The notes: a model not told the origin generated them from the sequence alone. DNA of 29,124 nucleotides from Apostichopus parvimensis (GCA_000934455.1 KN883822.1:4405-33528), one strand, 5' to 3'; counted from the stretch's first letter, positions 9,204 through 21,050 are shown. Made by a program: numbers and translations.

Positions 9204-12200
9204 CAACTTAGTTTAACACATGCTCTTACACAGGCGCTTTATTGGCATAAGCAATTTGCTAACAGTTTTATTTTTTTTTGAATAAAGTAAACAAATTGAC
9301 AAACTGTGGAAGGTTGTGAAGCGTGACTGACAAGGTCATGTCGAATTCACTTCCTTATTTAGTAGAAAACCAACTTCCTTAAAACAGGGCTAGCGATTGA
9401 GAACAAGTAAGACTTTATTCCAAAAAGTAACTTTTTGGTGAATCACAAATCTTTTCGTTGCCGACGCGCCGTATGCTGGCTGGCCAGTGAAAACTGCTCC
9501 TGAGCAATATTTTAACTCCTGCAGTAGCGATACATTAGTATGGTTGAGCTATACTAATATACACCATGTTCACTAACTTCGATATTACGCCATGTTTCCT
9601 TTTCACTGTACTGCTGGCTTCCAATATGGTGCAACCAAGCAAAACTCAAGGTACGTTATTCGGTATTTACGCAGAAAAAAAAAGGCAAAATTTGTTGATA
9701 TGCATGAGCCAGTCACAGCACGGGTATCAAGATCAGATCTAGGCCCAGGTTCGGCTACGTACAGTAGGCCGGTTGTGTGGTAAACTAGCTTTTGTAGCCT
9801 AACGTTGAATGCTAGAAAAAGCTTAGGCCTCTGACAAACCTTTTCTTGTACTGCATTATACAGGTAACATATTTTGAATGGCTTGTCTAGTGCCTCATCC
9901 AATGCAACACACATGTTATCAAAGTTCATCACGTGACATACAGACTAGACCTATAATTTAAAGGCCTTGGAAGTTTGGGTCTACAAGTACAACACAACTG
10001 TACATCAACTTGTTTGTCTGTGAAACCTGGCCTTTTGCTACCTGATGTGGGCATTAGACCAGAAAGCATACCCAGGAACTCTGTGCCATGTCCTAGAGCC
10101 GACATCACTTCTCTCCAGATGCTTGAATGTCCGGCATTTCTCATGAATGTAAAGATTGTAGCGCATAACCTTTACTAAGCAATCACAGAACTTTGGATAT
10201 TTGCTGAATATACTGTGGACATTATTAAAAGTCTACGATCTACATGTACTGTGTGCCTATTGGCTTTTGATATGAATGTAGGCCCACATGTACACTTACT
10301 ATTGTATGTACGGAACGATACGTATGCTTAACACTGTAAAACACCCTTATCTTGTGTTATATAATTTATGTATTAAAAACAAGCCCACAGTTCGATTATA
10401 GTTTCAATGCTCACTCGGGTGTTTTGTCAAGTTTCACTCGCTTAGCGTAGGCTGGTCTATTTAACAATGTGCACACTGTGTATGGGCTGCTGGTCGACTA
10501 CCGTTAACGTTAAGTGTATGTAGGAATTGTAGCCTTTACATCGATTAAGTGGGTGTAGGAACGTGGCTCTTACATCAAATTAAGCGGATTGAAGTCTGTT
10601 ATTTATCATGTTCATTTCTGTTGTAACAATTAAGAGTGTTTATATATTATGTCCGTAACTAAGATGTAAGATAAACATGAGAACCTCTGTTAATGTATTC
10701 TAATTAAGTAGATGGTCTGCGTTGATAGTAATTCTTATTCTCAGTCATCGTTGCTATGTTGTTGTGGAATATTTAGACAACTGTTGTAAGCTGTATACGT
10801 ACAAGTACTGATTAACCTTTTATTATGACTGACCAATTTACACATATTTTTAATGCTTTTGTGGTTATGTTTCATTACATATGCACTTCTAGCTCTGAAG
10901 GCCCTATGTGTGGTCCACTGTTCTCTTTTGTTTTCTGCAAATTATATCTAAAATATTTTGAGTCGCTGGCTCCAATACCCAGCGATACTTGTGAGACCCT
11001 TGAATAAAATAATGGAAGCATAAGTTATTGTTCTTGAGTTTGTTTGTGTTTGTTAACTCTTGCCATTACATAAGGTGAACCTACAGTACTTAGCCTAAAG
11101 CTAGTTTTAGGCTCAAAATGTTTTCTGAAGTGATTGTGGATTTTTGAGGGGTCTTCCCTGTCTGTGTCGCTTAGTTCCCCAATTCTTATGCCTCCTTGGT
11201 CTAGCCATGTAGCAATATATACGTGGCTTTTTCCTGTTTTGTCTTGTTGGCAAGAGGGCCGAATATAAGGTTGCAATATTGCTGGGAATTATTGGAGGCA
11301 CTCCGGATATCTAAAGAGGACCAATTCATAGAGGGGGGGGGGGTGTTATACGTAATAATTCGGCATGGCAATGGAGTTGCACTTGAACAATAATAATAAG
11401 ATTTAGGCTTACAGGCTAAACGATAATGTTGTGAAACCTTAAGGGCTATAAACATCCGTGATCTTAATAATAATAACATTACTGAGGATTTATAAAGAGC
11501 AGACATACAGACATATCTACTGATAACGGTGCTCAAGGCTCATCACAATATTACCCTGGTCAACGATAACCTGTCAAACATAGAGATGCATCCCTCAATT
11601 TGATCTTGGCACTACTTGTAGAGTACAAAGTATAAGACAATACAATCCTTTAGTTAGACTTTGGCCTATATGTGCTTGCAGTAGTTATACGTTACGTATA
11701 CGTTACTATCAATCATACCAAAAGTATATAGGTATAGATCTAGTAATGTATCAATACATTTTACCAAGATCTAGTCTCTTGACAGTATATCAACTGAAAT
11801 AATCCTGAGGAGAAATGTGAGTTTATCACTTACCCGAGACTGCGATATTCAAGACGAATCATAGTAATAAATCCTTACGTAATATTAAGTATTGTGTCAT
11901 GCGGTGGAACTTAGAGTTGAATAATATGAGGGCATTAGCCTGTTCCTTTTATTTGACCGTTACATTAACAAGGAAATACATATTGTCCTTCAAAGCACTT
12001 ATAAGGGCTTTAGCCAGTAACTTGTTTATGAAAAACAAAGCTTAAAATGAAAACATCCCTGGTTACAGAAATTCTATTGGAAGGACAAAGTAGTTCCATT
12101 ATTCGGGGCATCAGTCCCCTCTAGTCCAGGTTTGCATTGCTTCTCTTTGCACACCATACCTTTCTCCAGTCCAGTGCAGTGTAGGGAGTATTCAGGACAC

Positions 12201-12371
12201 GTGCATGATCGTACTGCTGTGGTTCCGCCAAACGCGTTGGCCGTGTTCTCGTACTACACATATATACAGAGTAACGTTTCTGTGTATGTGGCTCTTCTAC
12301 CATCTCGTCGTTCTTCGAAGTGTTTTTACGGTTTCAGTTTAATCGAAAATCATGTGGGCGAGGCAATCAGA
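9204..12371. other. Long stretch without supported gene
   Basis: Several short open frames occur (for example 9592-9783, 10825-11007, 11201-11536 minus), but none shows a recognisable domain, splice-bounded exon pattern or homologous copy. There is an AATAAA at 11003-11008 and an 11-base G run at 11333-11343. The bases just left of 12372 are probably the leader of the minus-strand LTR element, but no gag or pol frame follows. Confidence 0.5.
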
Positions 12372-12387
12372 GCCACCGCTGCCACCA
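12372..12387 (-). other. Probable tRNA primer-binding site of the LTR element
   Basis: On the minus strand the sequence immediately after the LTR is TGGTGGCAGCGGTGGC. It starts with TGG, complementary to the tRNA CCA end, directly abutting the LTR as primer-binding sites of Ty3/gypsy- or BEL-like elements do. The cognate tRNA was not identified. Confidence 0.6.
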
Positions 12388-12646
12388 TGTAATATTACCG
12401 ATGCGGTGAAATAATAGAGGTACACAATGAAGACACCACAAGGCTTTGCTTATGGTTCAACTATAAGATCATGTTTATTAAGTGTCGTTGAGGTGATGAG
12501 ATAGAAAAAAGAGAGTTAGGGTGCATGAGTTTCTTACTTTTATACAGGGTATACTGAGCTCTTGGAGAATATACATACACAGAGGGTGGTGAATGGTCCT
12601 AGGGAGGGTAACTTTGGGATATTAAGGTAGTCCACATAATATTACA
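12388..12646 (-). mobile_element. LTR of a retrotransposon (259 bp), minus strand
   Basis: The segment begins TGTAATATTA and ends TAATATTACA, a perfect 10-bp inverted terminus of TG...CA type. Read on the minus strand it contains TATAAAAG (12537-12544), then AATAAA (12474-12479), in the order expected of an LTR promoter and polyadenylation signal. Directly after its minus-strand end comes a TGG-starting primer-binding-like sequence (12372-12387), marking this as a 5' LTR. Flanking pentamers CACCA and CCTTG do not match, so it is not a simple solo LTR with target duplication. No second LTR or gag/pol was found in the window. Confidence 0.75.
12537..12544 (-). promoter_or_regulatory. TATA box of the LTR
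   Basis: TATAAAAG on the minus strand lies about 100 bp inside the LTR start and 58 bp before the AATAAA signal. This spacing fits U3-R organisation. Confidence 0.55.
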
Positions 12647-13461
12647 CCTTGTTTCTCATCGAGTAAAAATTAGGACCAGTTGCCCGCACATTACCACCTT
12701 TCTGTGGATTCATTTCTGCCAACCTTGATTAATGATCCTGGGAAGATTAAACCACTCACTAGGCAGTTAACCCACTTCTATATGTTTGTGAAATGAAAAT
12801 ATCTTTGTAAAAATCTTCCATGCTTAGCATGCTTGCTGCATCAATGTACCTACAGGGACCTATAGGCCCCACCCTCACCAAATTGTATCGGTACAGTACC
12901 ATTCTGAAGTATTACCTTAGCGCTTGAACATGATGAACACACTTATGCGGCTAAACTGTGGGGAATTCTAAACGATTGCAATCAGCACATTCTTCATTCA
13001 TAAAATGCACAATATGTGCTTGGTAGATATACACACTTTTATAACATCAAACAAATACTGTGTGTTTTTGGTTCCCATTCTCCACAGGGCAATGGCTGCT
13101 AGGTTATATGCTGAGCTAGGTTATATGTACTGCAAACAGTAATACGTCGTGAGTGTGTGGTTTGACAATGCATGAAGAAGACAAATCCTCACTATGAATT
13201 GTAAATATTTATTGTGACGGTATCATCCTTTCTTTGTGGTTGATCCACTGTGCATTCTCAAATATGGACATCTGGGGTCAGCTAAGTTATTACCTCTCCA
13301 GGGGACAAGGAAATCAGAATCCTGATCCTGTATTCATTCTCAAATAAGTACAAGACCAGAAGGGGATCATAGTTAAACTGGCGATGTCGACCAGTGGATA
13401 TGGTGACATCTGAAGCAATGAAACCTAGCATCTGGGAGGTTGTGTATAGCCACTCGATGTA
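12647..13461. other. Intergenic stretch without recognisable gene
   Basis: No splice-bounded exon, element terminus or RNA gene was recognised between the LTR and the left edge of the segmental duplication. Confidence 0.5.
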
Positions 13462-14441
13462 AAGTGAAATTTATAAGCCATTCAGCTTGTATCACATGCA
13501 TGTGTGGCTGCTATGCAGCATTGTTAAGTAGCTGATTTCAAAGCCAATAATATTATTTTATCACTGTAGTACCCAGGAACCACATTTTAGTTGTGATTTA
13601 TTATTACTCATAGTAGGCTAGCAGCACACCATAAAAGGAATAAGTAAAAACATTGCCCCAGCCTTATTCCTCCAGAATAAGGAAGATTGAAGATAATTTG
13701 AAGCAAAGTTGAAAAATTTATTAAAATCTGAAGACTATTCTGCACAGTTCAAATTTAGGGTACATGGTCTCTGTGCTATAAACTTACTACTCATTGTTGC
13801 TAAACTTCATCTAAAGTTTTGTGAGAGACTGTATTACAATTAGTGTCATTAGCTTTGATATGGTGGGTACTATAGTGTCAGTGGTGAAGCTTATATCTTA
13901 GATGAAGCAGTCTGAAAAGTTCCTGTATAATATTTGTCAAGGAAGGAAGTGATTGTGATATATACGAGAGCTGATAGATTCAGTAGCTTATCTTTTCAAA
14001 ACCTAATTATCATGCATTCACCGGTATTGTATATGTTGACATCTTATAGACCTGTGGCTTACCTTGTTCTAATGTTTCCATTCTCACCTCACTGATACAC
14101 CATTTACTAGAAAAACATTTGTAATTCATCAGTATTACTGTCGACAGTGATTCACATTTAGGCAAATCAATCCTTGCAACTAAATAAACTCACATTGTGA
14201 CTATGTGAATAGTAATAATACCTGTGTGTTTTCTCATGTACAGTACCAAGGTAGGTCCCCACTCAAAAATTACTGCTTCTGATACCTGGGCTCTTTGTAA
14301 GAGGAGAAGCCTAGAGAGATACATTCACACTGCTTTTACTTAAGCACCAATCTCAACCTTGTTCTTTAACATTTCTTTTCTGTAGTTTGCTTATTTGATG
14401 TTTGTCTTAGGTAGCATAATTTCACTTTCTTTGTTATTTAG

Positions 14442-14537
14442 CCAGCTGTCAACCGTCTACATGTCAGTATGGAGGGTTCTGCTCCAATAACGCATGTACA
14501 TGTCCACCAGGACTTACAGGACCGACATGTACCAATG
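14442..14537 (+). CDS. EGF-like exon A1
   Basis: The acceptor is GTTATTTAG and the donor is GTAAGT. The exon reads SCQPSTCQYGGFCSNNACTC, then PPGLTGPTC, a six-cysteine EGF module with spacing C-x4-C-x5-C-x4-C-x1-C-x8-C. It is phase 1 at both ends. Acidic residues of a calcium-binding EGF are absent. Confidence 0.92.
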
Positions 14538-15266
14538 GTAAGTAACATACAATTATGAGAAGGAGTGTATGTTTGTTCAATATAACCTACGTATTGGGCT
14601 GAGGTTAAATTTTGTTGAGGATACTTTACTATTAAGTTTGATGTAGAGGTCAATCATATAACAGGAGCATGTGGTGGTTTCTTGTATATATGTAACAACT
14701 TGTATATTAAGGAAAGTAACAAAAAGATGTGAAAGTATATCTAGGTAGAGAATTTCAATTGCTTTATGTTGTGATAAGAGCTAGATATGTGTCTAGATCA
14801 GCACTGTCATGCAGGAACAAAATATGCACACAGTCATATGCTAAATTCTCTAATAAGTTTCTAAAAACATCCTTCTTGTATTCAAACTCAGAGATGAATT
14901 TAATAAATACAGCAAAGTCATTGGTAATCCTACCACAGAAGGTAACATAGAAACATGAAAAACTAAGTACTGGGGAGGGATGGTAAAGATTTTGTGTTGT
15001 GGTGCCATGACAAATTGATTTTCTAACAACTCGTTCATGCTTTCCACAACATCAGGTATAACATTGAGTGTCTGGATCAAGATCATTGATTCCCAAGTCT
15101 GTTATATAATTTGAAAATATGCAGTGATTGAATCAAGTTAAACTTTTATTCTCTGCTTTGTTCTTTCTGACACATAAAGAGTTTCTCAAAGTCTTTGATA
15201 TTATACAGATATTGTTAAGATGTACCTCATAATTTGATTGTTTCATGTTGTCTCTGTTTCTTTCAG

Positions 15267-15380
15267 TGGTCTGTGATAACTACCCTTGCCTCAATGGAGG
15301 TACTTGTTCCAGAGGTTTGATACAAAACCAAGATACCTGCCAATGCCCAGATGGATTTGTACTTCCATTTTGTACAACAA
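15267..15380 (+). CDS. EGF-like exon B1
   Basis: The acceptor is TTTCTTTCAG and the donor is GTGAGA. The exon reads CDNYPCLNGGTCSRGLIQNQ, then DTCQCPDGFVLPFC. The six cysteines and the CxNGGTC core fit EGF. It lies 20 bases before the assembly gap. Confidence 0.92.
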
Positions 15381-15400
15381 GTGAGATATAACACAGGCTG

Positions 15401-15450
15401 NNNNNNNNNNNNNNNNNNNNNNNNNNNNNNNNNNNNNNNNNNNNNNNNNN
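15401..15450. other. Assembly gap (50 N)
   Basis: Fifty unknown bases lie between the end of duplication copy 1 and a CA-repeat run (15451-15460). The gap size is probably a placeholder, and missing sequence here could include further duplicate copies. Confidence 0.99.
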
Positions 15451-15712
15451 ACACACACACAGCTTGCTACCATCGGTAATTAGACACTTGTGTATAGTCA
15501 GTACATACAACTGCGGTCAATACCCACAGCACTGTGTACAAACAATACAGCGATAGACATCTCAGGTCCAGCTAAAGATAACAAGGTATCACGTTTCATT
15601 ACTGTACTGTCTGCATTTTGTAGCGACACGAACAAAACGTCACTCGCAAGCAACGGAAAGTTAACTTTTTCAGATGGCCGCACGCGGTTTGGGGCGAGTC
15701 TTCAATGCCTTT
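15451..15712. other. Unique spacer between the duplication copies
   Basis: After a CA run, about 250 bp have no counterpart in either copy. The stretch is more CpG-rich than its surroundings (near 15650-15700). No gene is supported. It could be a fragment of an inserted repeat joined by the gap. Confidence 0.6.
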
Positions 15713-16695
15713 AAGTGAAATTTATAAGCCATTCAGCTTGTATCACATGCATGTGTGGCTGCTATGCAACATTGTTTATTAGCTGACTTCAAAGCCAATA
15801 ATATTATTTTATCACTTTGTACCCAGGAACCACATTTTGGTTGTTATTTATTATTACTCATAGTAGGCTAGCAGCACACCACAAAGGGAATAAGTAAAAA
15901 CAAATTGCCCCAGCCTTATTCCTCCAGAACAAGGAAGATTGAAGATAATTTGAAGCAAAGTTGAAAATTTATTAAAATCTGAAGACTATTCTGCACAGTT
16001 TAAATTTAGGGTACATGGTCTCTGTGCTATAAACTTACTATTCATTGTCGCTAAACTTCATCTAAAGTTTTGTGAGAGACTGTATTACAAGTGTCATTAG
16101 CTTTGTTATGGTGGGTAGTATAGTGCCAGTGGTAAAGCTTATATCTAAGATGAAGCAGTCTGAAAAGTTCCTGTATAATATTTGTCAAGGAAGCAAGTGA
16201 TTGTGATATATACGAGAGCTGATAGATTCAGTAGCTTATCTTTTCATAACCTAATTATCATGCATTCACCGGTATTGTATATGTTGACATCTTATAGACC
16301 TGTGGTTTACCTTGTTCTAATGTTTCCTTTCTCACCTCACTGATACACCATTAACTAGAATAACATTTGAAATTCATCAGTATTACTGTTGCCATGGATT
16401 CAAATTAGGCAAATCAATCCTTGCAACTAAATAAACTCACTTACATTGTGAATTTGTGAATAATAATGTGAATAATACCTGTGTGTATTCTCATGTACAG
16501 TACCAAGGTAGGTCCCCAGTCAAAAAGTACTGCTTCTGATACCTGGGCTCTTTGTAAGAGGAGAAGCCTAGATAGATACATCCACACTGCTTTTATTTGA
16601 GCACTCTCAACATTGTTCTTTAACATTTCTTTTCTGTAGTTTGCTTATTTGATGTTTGTCTCATGTTGCATAATTTCAATTTCTTTGTTATTTAG

Positions 16696-16788
16696 CCTGT
16701 CAACCGTCTACATGTCAGTATGGAGGGTTCTGCTTCACTAACGGATGTTACTGTCCACCAGGACTTACAGGACCGACATGTACCAATG
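16696..16788 (+). CDS. EGF-like exon A2 (duplicate of A1)
   Basis: The acceptor is GTTATTTAG and the donor is GTAAGT. The exon reads CQPSTCQYGGFCFTNGCYC, then PPGLTGPTC. It lacks the Ser codon before the first Cys of A1 (a 3-nt deletion, phase kept). All other base differences from A1 fall between the third and fifth cysteines and change amino acids. Confidence 0.92.
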
Positions 16789-17440
16789 GTAAGTAACATA
16801 CAATTGTGAGAAGGAGTGTATGTTTGTTATAACCTACATAATGGGCTGAGGTTAAGTTTTGTCGAGGATACTTTAATATTAAGTTTGATGCAGAGTTCAA
16901 TCATATAACAGTAGCATGTGGTGGTTTCTTAATGTGAAAGTATATCTAGGTAGAGAATTTCAATTGCTTTATGTTGAAATAAGAGCTAGATATGTGTCTA
17001 GATCAGCACTGTCATGCAGGAACACACTATGCACACTGTCATGTGCTAAATTCTCTAATAAGTTTCTAAAAAAATCCTTCTTGTATTCAATCTCAGAGAT
17101 GAATTTAATAAATACAGCACACAATAGTCATTGTTATTCCTACCACAAAAAGTAACATAGAAACATGAACAAATAAGTGCCAGGGAGGGATGGTAAAGAC
17201 TTCATGCTTTCCAGAACATCAGATATAACATTTAGTGTCTGGATCAAGATTGTTGATTCCCAAGTCTGTTATATAATTTGAAAATATGCAGTGATTGAAT
17301 CAAATTAAACTTTTATTCTCTGCTTTGTTCTTTCTGACACATAAAGAGTTTCTTAAAGTCTTTAATATTATACAGAGGTTGTTAAGATGTACCTCATAAT
17401 TTGATTGTTTTCTGTTTTCTGTTGTCTCTGTTTCTTTCAG

Positions 17441-17554
17441 TTGACTGTGATAACTACCCTTGCCTCAATGGAGGTACTTGTTCCAGAGGTTTTATACAAA
17501 ACCAAGATACCTGCCAATGCCCAGATGGATTTGTACCTCCATTATGTGCAAGAA
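17441..17554 (+). CDS. EGF-like exon B2 (duplicate of B1)
   Basis: The acceptor is TTTCTTTCAG and the donor is GTGAGT. The exon reads DCDNYPCLNGGTCSRGFIQ, then CQCPDGFVPPLCAR. Seven bases differ from B1, six of them changing the residue. The cysteines are all conserved. Confidence 0.92.
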
Positions 17555-17575
17555 GTGAGTTATAAACCAAACTGT

Positions 17576-18630
17576 AAATTCAGTAGTACTAAAAAAACAG
17601 TATGATATTATAGTTTCATCATATAAATCGCAAGAATGTGTTACTCAGTATGAAGATTTACATGAATTTTCATTGATTTCACATAAACTTTTAGCTTATT
17701 ACTGACCTTAACTATTTGCATTGTTATATCTTGTTCAGTACATGCTGTATTGGTTTACAAATTGCCAAGTTTTGTATCAGCTTGGGCTTTATCATTTAAG
17801 TTAGCTAGGTCTCAATGAAGATGAAATGGGCTTTGGAATTTAGTGAGATGCTACTATTATCAATATGGGACTCACTGAAGCAGTGTAACCCTTTATACAG
17901 GTTAACTCACTTGTGTCAGTATTTTATTTTTAAATTATTGATACAGACAATCATTTGTAATATTCTGTCATAATTTACTGGATTGAGCATGCCTTTAAGT
18001 TATAGACAAATTAGCAATTAAACCAATCACCAACAAAATAATTATGGCTGCAGTATATATGCTAAAAGCTTGCAAAGCTGCTAGTTTACTTGTACTGATT
18101 AAACTAACAGCAGGTCACTCTTCCATGAAATATCATTTATAAAAGAAATGAACAAATGGTAGTGATGTGTTCAGCTACTACAAAAAGCATGTGTAGATAA
18201 AACTGTTAAAATATGCACCACAAGATTATTGCAATGTTAAGAACTATTGTTTCTTGTTGTAACTGTCATTATTTTGGAAACATGTATTCAAATCCCCATG
18301 CACACTAGGCATATATTATCCTGTTATCATTACTACTTGATTCATTCACATTTATCAACTTTTGTAATAACTTGCTTCAGTTTTTTTGTCTAAATATACT
18401 ATGAGGAAGGGGAAATCATTGTCTATGAAACTGCTTTGAGCATATAAACCAATCTAAATGTCAAAGGAAGTCAGTATTGAATTAACAAAAATATCTTTCT
18501 TGTAGTTATTTGTCAATGTGAAAAATCATTCTGGTTTATAACTAAGATCTATATAAAATATACTGTGCATTCTAATGCATGTTAATATTTGTTGTAATTG
18601 AATCCATATGATGTATCATTCTCCCAATAG
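17576..18630. other. Intron without recognisable feature
   Basis: This is AT-rich sequence between exons B2 and C. No extra EGF exon, repeat copy or element end was found. Confidence 0.55.
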
Positions 18631-18723
18631 GTTGTCTCACTGATACATGTCAGAATGGAGGTACCTGTAGTGATGATGTTTGTTCCTGCCTATCAGGATT
18701 TGCAGGTCCAACATGTCAGAGTG
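18631..18723 (+). CDS. EGF-like exon C
   Basis: The acceptor is CTCCCAATAG and the donor is GTTAGT. The exon reads CLTDTCQNGGTCSDDVCSC, then LSGFAGPTCQS. It is a compact six-cysteine EGF module, closer to A than to B in length, phase 1-1. It is outside the segmental duplication. Confidence 0.92.
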
Positions 18724-19299
18724 GTTAGTATCATTGCAGGTTTCAGTATCTCTTAAAGAACATATCCAAGTTTAATTTTAATATGTAAGTAAGATGTATT
18801 AAGGTCCAAACTTAATTCCTTGTGATGAGAAATGCTACCCAACAGTCAACAGTGGAAGTTTTGACCCTGTCCAAATGTGACCTAGCTAGCATTGTTCCTC
18901 ACGTATGGAAATTAAGTGAACATTCACAGCTATGGAGTTTCACATGAACTTTCCACACTTGAAAGAACCAAGCAAGAGGTTATTGGTCCATGCTAACATA
19001 TCAAGCATCCCATACATAACAGAGCAAAGTAAAATGAATGAATATGCTTTGTTTTCTTAGAAATGAATAATTGAAGACTCTTCTAGCTTTGCTGTATAAA
19101 CTAGTTAAAATTCTTCACAAGAAGTGAATAGGTTTCAGTACACATACGGTAGCCTATCACTAGTGACTTTCTCTGTACTTGGGGAAACCAACGAAAATTA
19201 GCAATCAAGCACCTACCAGCAATTTTGTAACTATTTTTTGCTTGGGTTTTTGGTTTCAATGTAAATCATAACCTTTGCAATTATATGCAGGGGTGTGTA

Positions 19300-19640
19300 T
19301 GTGTGTATACAGGTATATGTGTGTTGCCTTGTTTTTATTATGTCATCCCAAAAATGAAAACTTGAATGGATACCAAACTTTCTTTGTGAATGCCCCATGT
19401 TAAGGTCAAGGAACCTATTATTTTTGGTAGATGTCAAAGGTCAGCACATACAAATGGAAAAACCTTGAAATCACATATTTCAAGAAAAGAAACTTGGATG
19501 AATCTCAATTTTGACTTTGAATTAGTGCCTTGTACTTGAATCGTTGGAGCTTGTTGTAGTAGAGGTCAAAGGGTATGCGAAATCATTGGTCCAAATGAGA
19601 AAACATTTCTGTTATGATGGGTCAAAAAGAAACTATGGTA
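19300..19640 (+). repeat. Diverged AGGTCA-type repeat in the intron before the Calx-beta exons
   Basis: Blocks such as ATGTCAAAGGTCA (19431), ACCTTGAAATCA, TTGGATGAA and AGAGGTCAAAGGG (19561) occur in the same order as in the repeat arrays at 20593 and 24385, but more diverged. Nothing else is supported between 18724 and 19300 or between 19640 and 20462. Confidence 0.45.
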
Positions 19641-20462
19641 CATTTACATTACACAACCTATGGTGGATTTGTGAAAGGGGCAATTACACAGTTATTATAA
19701 TTACATTCAAAACTTTATTGTACTGCATGCTATCAGTGAAATCGGTACTCATTAGTTGTACACTTCACACTTCCAACTTATCAGATTTTACTTAAGTTTA
19801 TTATTGTATAGCTTGCTTCACTACTGCAGTCCTGATCATGAAAGTCAGTAGTTATTATCTGTTTACATAATTCTTTTATATGATATCTTAATTTCAAATT
19901 GATGAGGATTTAGGCGGATAACCCCATGACATCATTGTACATTTAGCACTTATCAGCATTCATTTCAAGTTCAATAATATTTTCTTGCACTTTGGAGTAA
20001 ATTTGCTGTGACTTGTGTAATCTTAATACCACAATGGATCTTGAGATCAGACTCATTTCAAACTAAGTACCAATCATGTTGAGTCTTTATAACAAAATGT
20101 TATCATTTCAATTCTAAGACCCTATGTTTGATATTTGGTACAGTAAACCAATGACTGAGATTTGCAATGTAGGTAGAAGCATGCACCAATAGTCGGGAGA
20201 CTTTTTAAAGTAGAGATGTAATACTTTTATTAAACTTGAGAAGAATGTTTGTGACATCTAATTTAAATCCCAACAATAATTATTTGAATAATCAAACAAG
20301 TTTCCAATAACCATGTTTGTAGAACAACAACTTTTTTCTTTTAATTCAAAGCCTTTTGGATATCTATATACATTTATATTGCTGGAGATATATCAGTGCC
20401 AGAAGGATCATCACTTTCTTATGTTGTTAATAGACATGTCTATGAATTCTCTTATCTTGCAG

Positions 20463-20579
20463 CTATTGCAGTTTATCTCAGTCCATTAGAGGTGTCAGTT
20501 AGAGAAGGCGATACTGGTAATAGTAATGTCCGGATACATCTCTGCAGACAACAAACAGACCTGCCAGCAACTGTTAGAG
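20463..20579 (+). CDS. Calx-beta exon D (N-terminal half of the domain)
   Basis: The acceptor is ATCTTGCAG and the donor is GTTAGA at 20580. The translation reads AIAVYLSPLEVSVREGDTGN, then SNVRIHLCRQQTDLPATVR. The pattern V-x-x-SP-x4-V-x-EGD is the first strand pair of Calx-beta domains. It is phase 1-1 and joins exon E in frame. The intron repeat array begins only about 13 bases after the donor. Confidence 0.82.
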
Positions 20580-20592
20580 GTTAGAGTTGAAT

Positions 20593-21050
20593 CTTAAAAC
20601 ATTGTAATCTCATTAACTTCAAAAGGTAAAACATGGATGAACTCATATTTAGTGGATCCATCAAAGTGAGTATAAGAACTCTTTTGTTTTCCATAGAGGT
20701 AAAGGTCATGTGAGGTCACCAAAAACTAAAGTCTTACAACCTTGTTGACACTATAACTCAAACAGTACATGATGATTCAACTTCATAGTTAATTGATAGG
20801 TGGATCCAACATAGGATATCATACAAGAAACACATTGTTTTCTCTGGAGGACAAAGGTCATTTGAGATCAACAGAGGTCAATGTTTGAACACCTTGTAAA
20901 CACACTATGTTCAAAAGCAAAGCAAAGCATGGATGATTGCTTCATAGTGTGGATCTACCTCGGTGAATATAAGAACTGTATTGTTTTTCACATAGGTCAA
21001 CACATGTCAGGCCAAAATCTGAAATCCTTGTGAACAATGTAACCTCTTTT
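20593..21050 (+). repeat. AGGTCA-containing tandem repeat, about 3 units of 135-150 bp
   Basis: The block AAACCTTGTAAACACTATAAC-like recurs near 20597, 20736, 20888 and 21023. Each is followed by a GCATGGATGA-like block, a GTGGATCCA-like block, a TTGTTTTC block and AGGTCA-type hexamers (for example AGGTCATG at 20703 and AGAGGTCAATG at 20873). The units are diverged. The array is interrupted at about 21050 and resumes in the same register near 24385. Confidence 0.7.

Larger units (their letters stand above)
13462..15400 (+). repeat. Segmental duplication, copy 1 (carries EGF exons A1 and B1)
   Basis: From AAGTGAAATTTATAAGCC at 13462 onward the sequence matches 15713 onward at an estimated 95 percent identity, through introns and two exons, with small indels. 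The offset changes from 2251 to 2174 bp because copy 1 has two extra stretches of about 50 bp (near 14690 and 14985). Similarity fades just past exon B1, where the N gap begins. Confidence 0.93.
15713..17575 (+). repeat. Segmental duplication, copy 2 (carries EGF exons A2 and B2)
   Basis: This is the tandem partner of 13462-15400. It starts abruptly at AAGTGAAATTTATAAGCC and ends shortly after exon B2. Both copies keep intact splice sites and open exons in the same phase, so the duplication added two EGF domains to the predicted protein. Confidence 0.93.

Noticed and set aside
12121..12392. Frames left of the LTR considered as gag
   Set aside because: The minus-strand frame is only 60 codons without a zinc knuckle or capsid-like pattern, and the opposite-strand frame runs into the primer-binding site and LTR start.
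15263..15510. Minus-strand frames running through the N gap
   Set aside because: They are artefacts of translating unknown bases, antisense to EGF exon B1.
14729..17155. Similar plus-strand frames at 14729-14950 and 16916-17155 (both with a VYLGREFQLLYV start), which look like a conserved protein pair
   Set aside because: They are intronic segments of the two tandem duplication copies. Their similarity follows from the DNA duplication, and they have no splice context or domain.
14442..18723. Calcium-binding EGF (cbEGF) designation
   Set aside because: The D-x-D/N-E start and the hydroxylation-type consensus of calcium-binding EGF modules are absent from all five domains.
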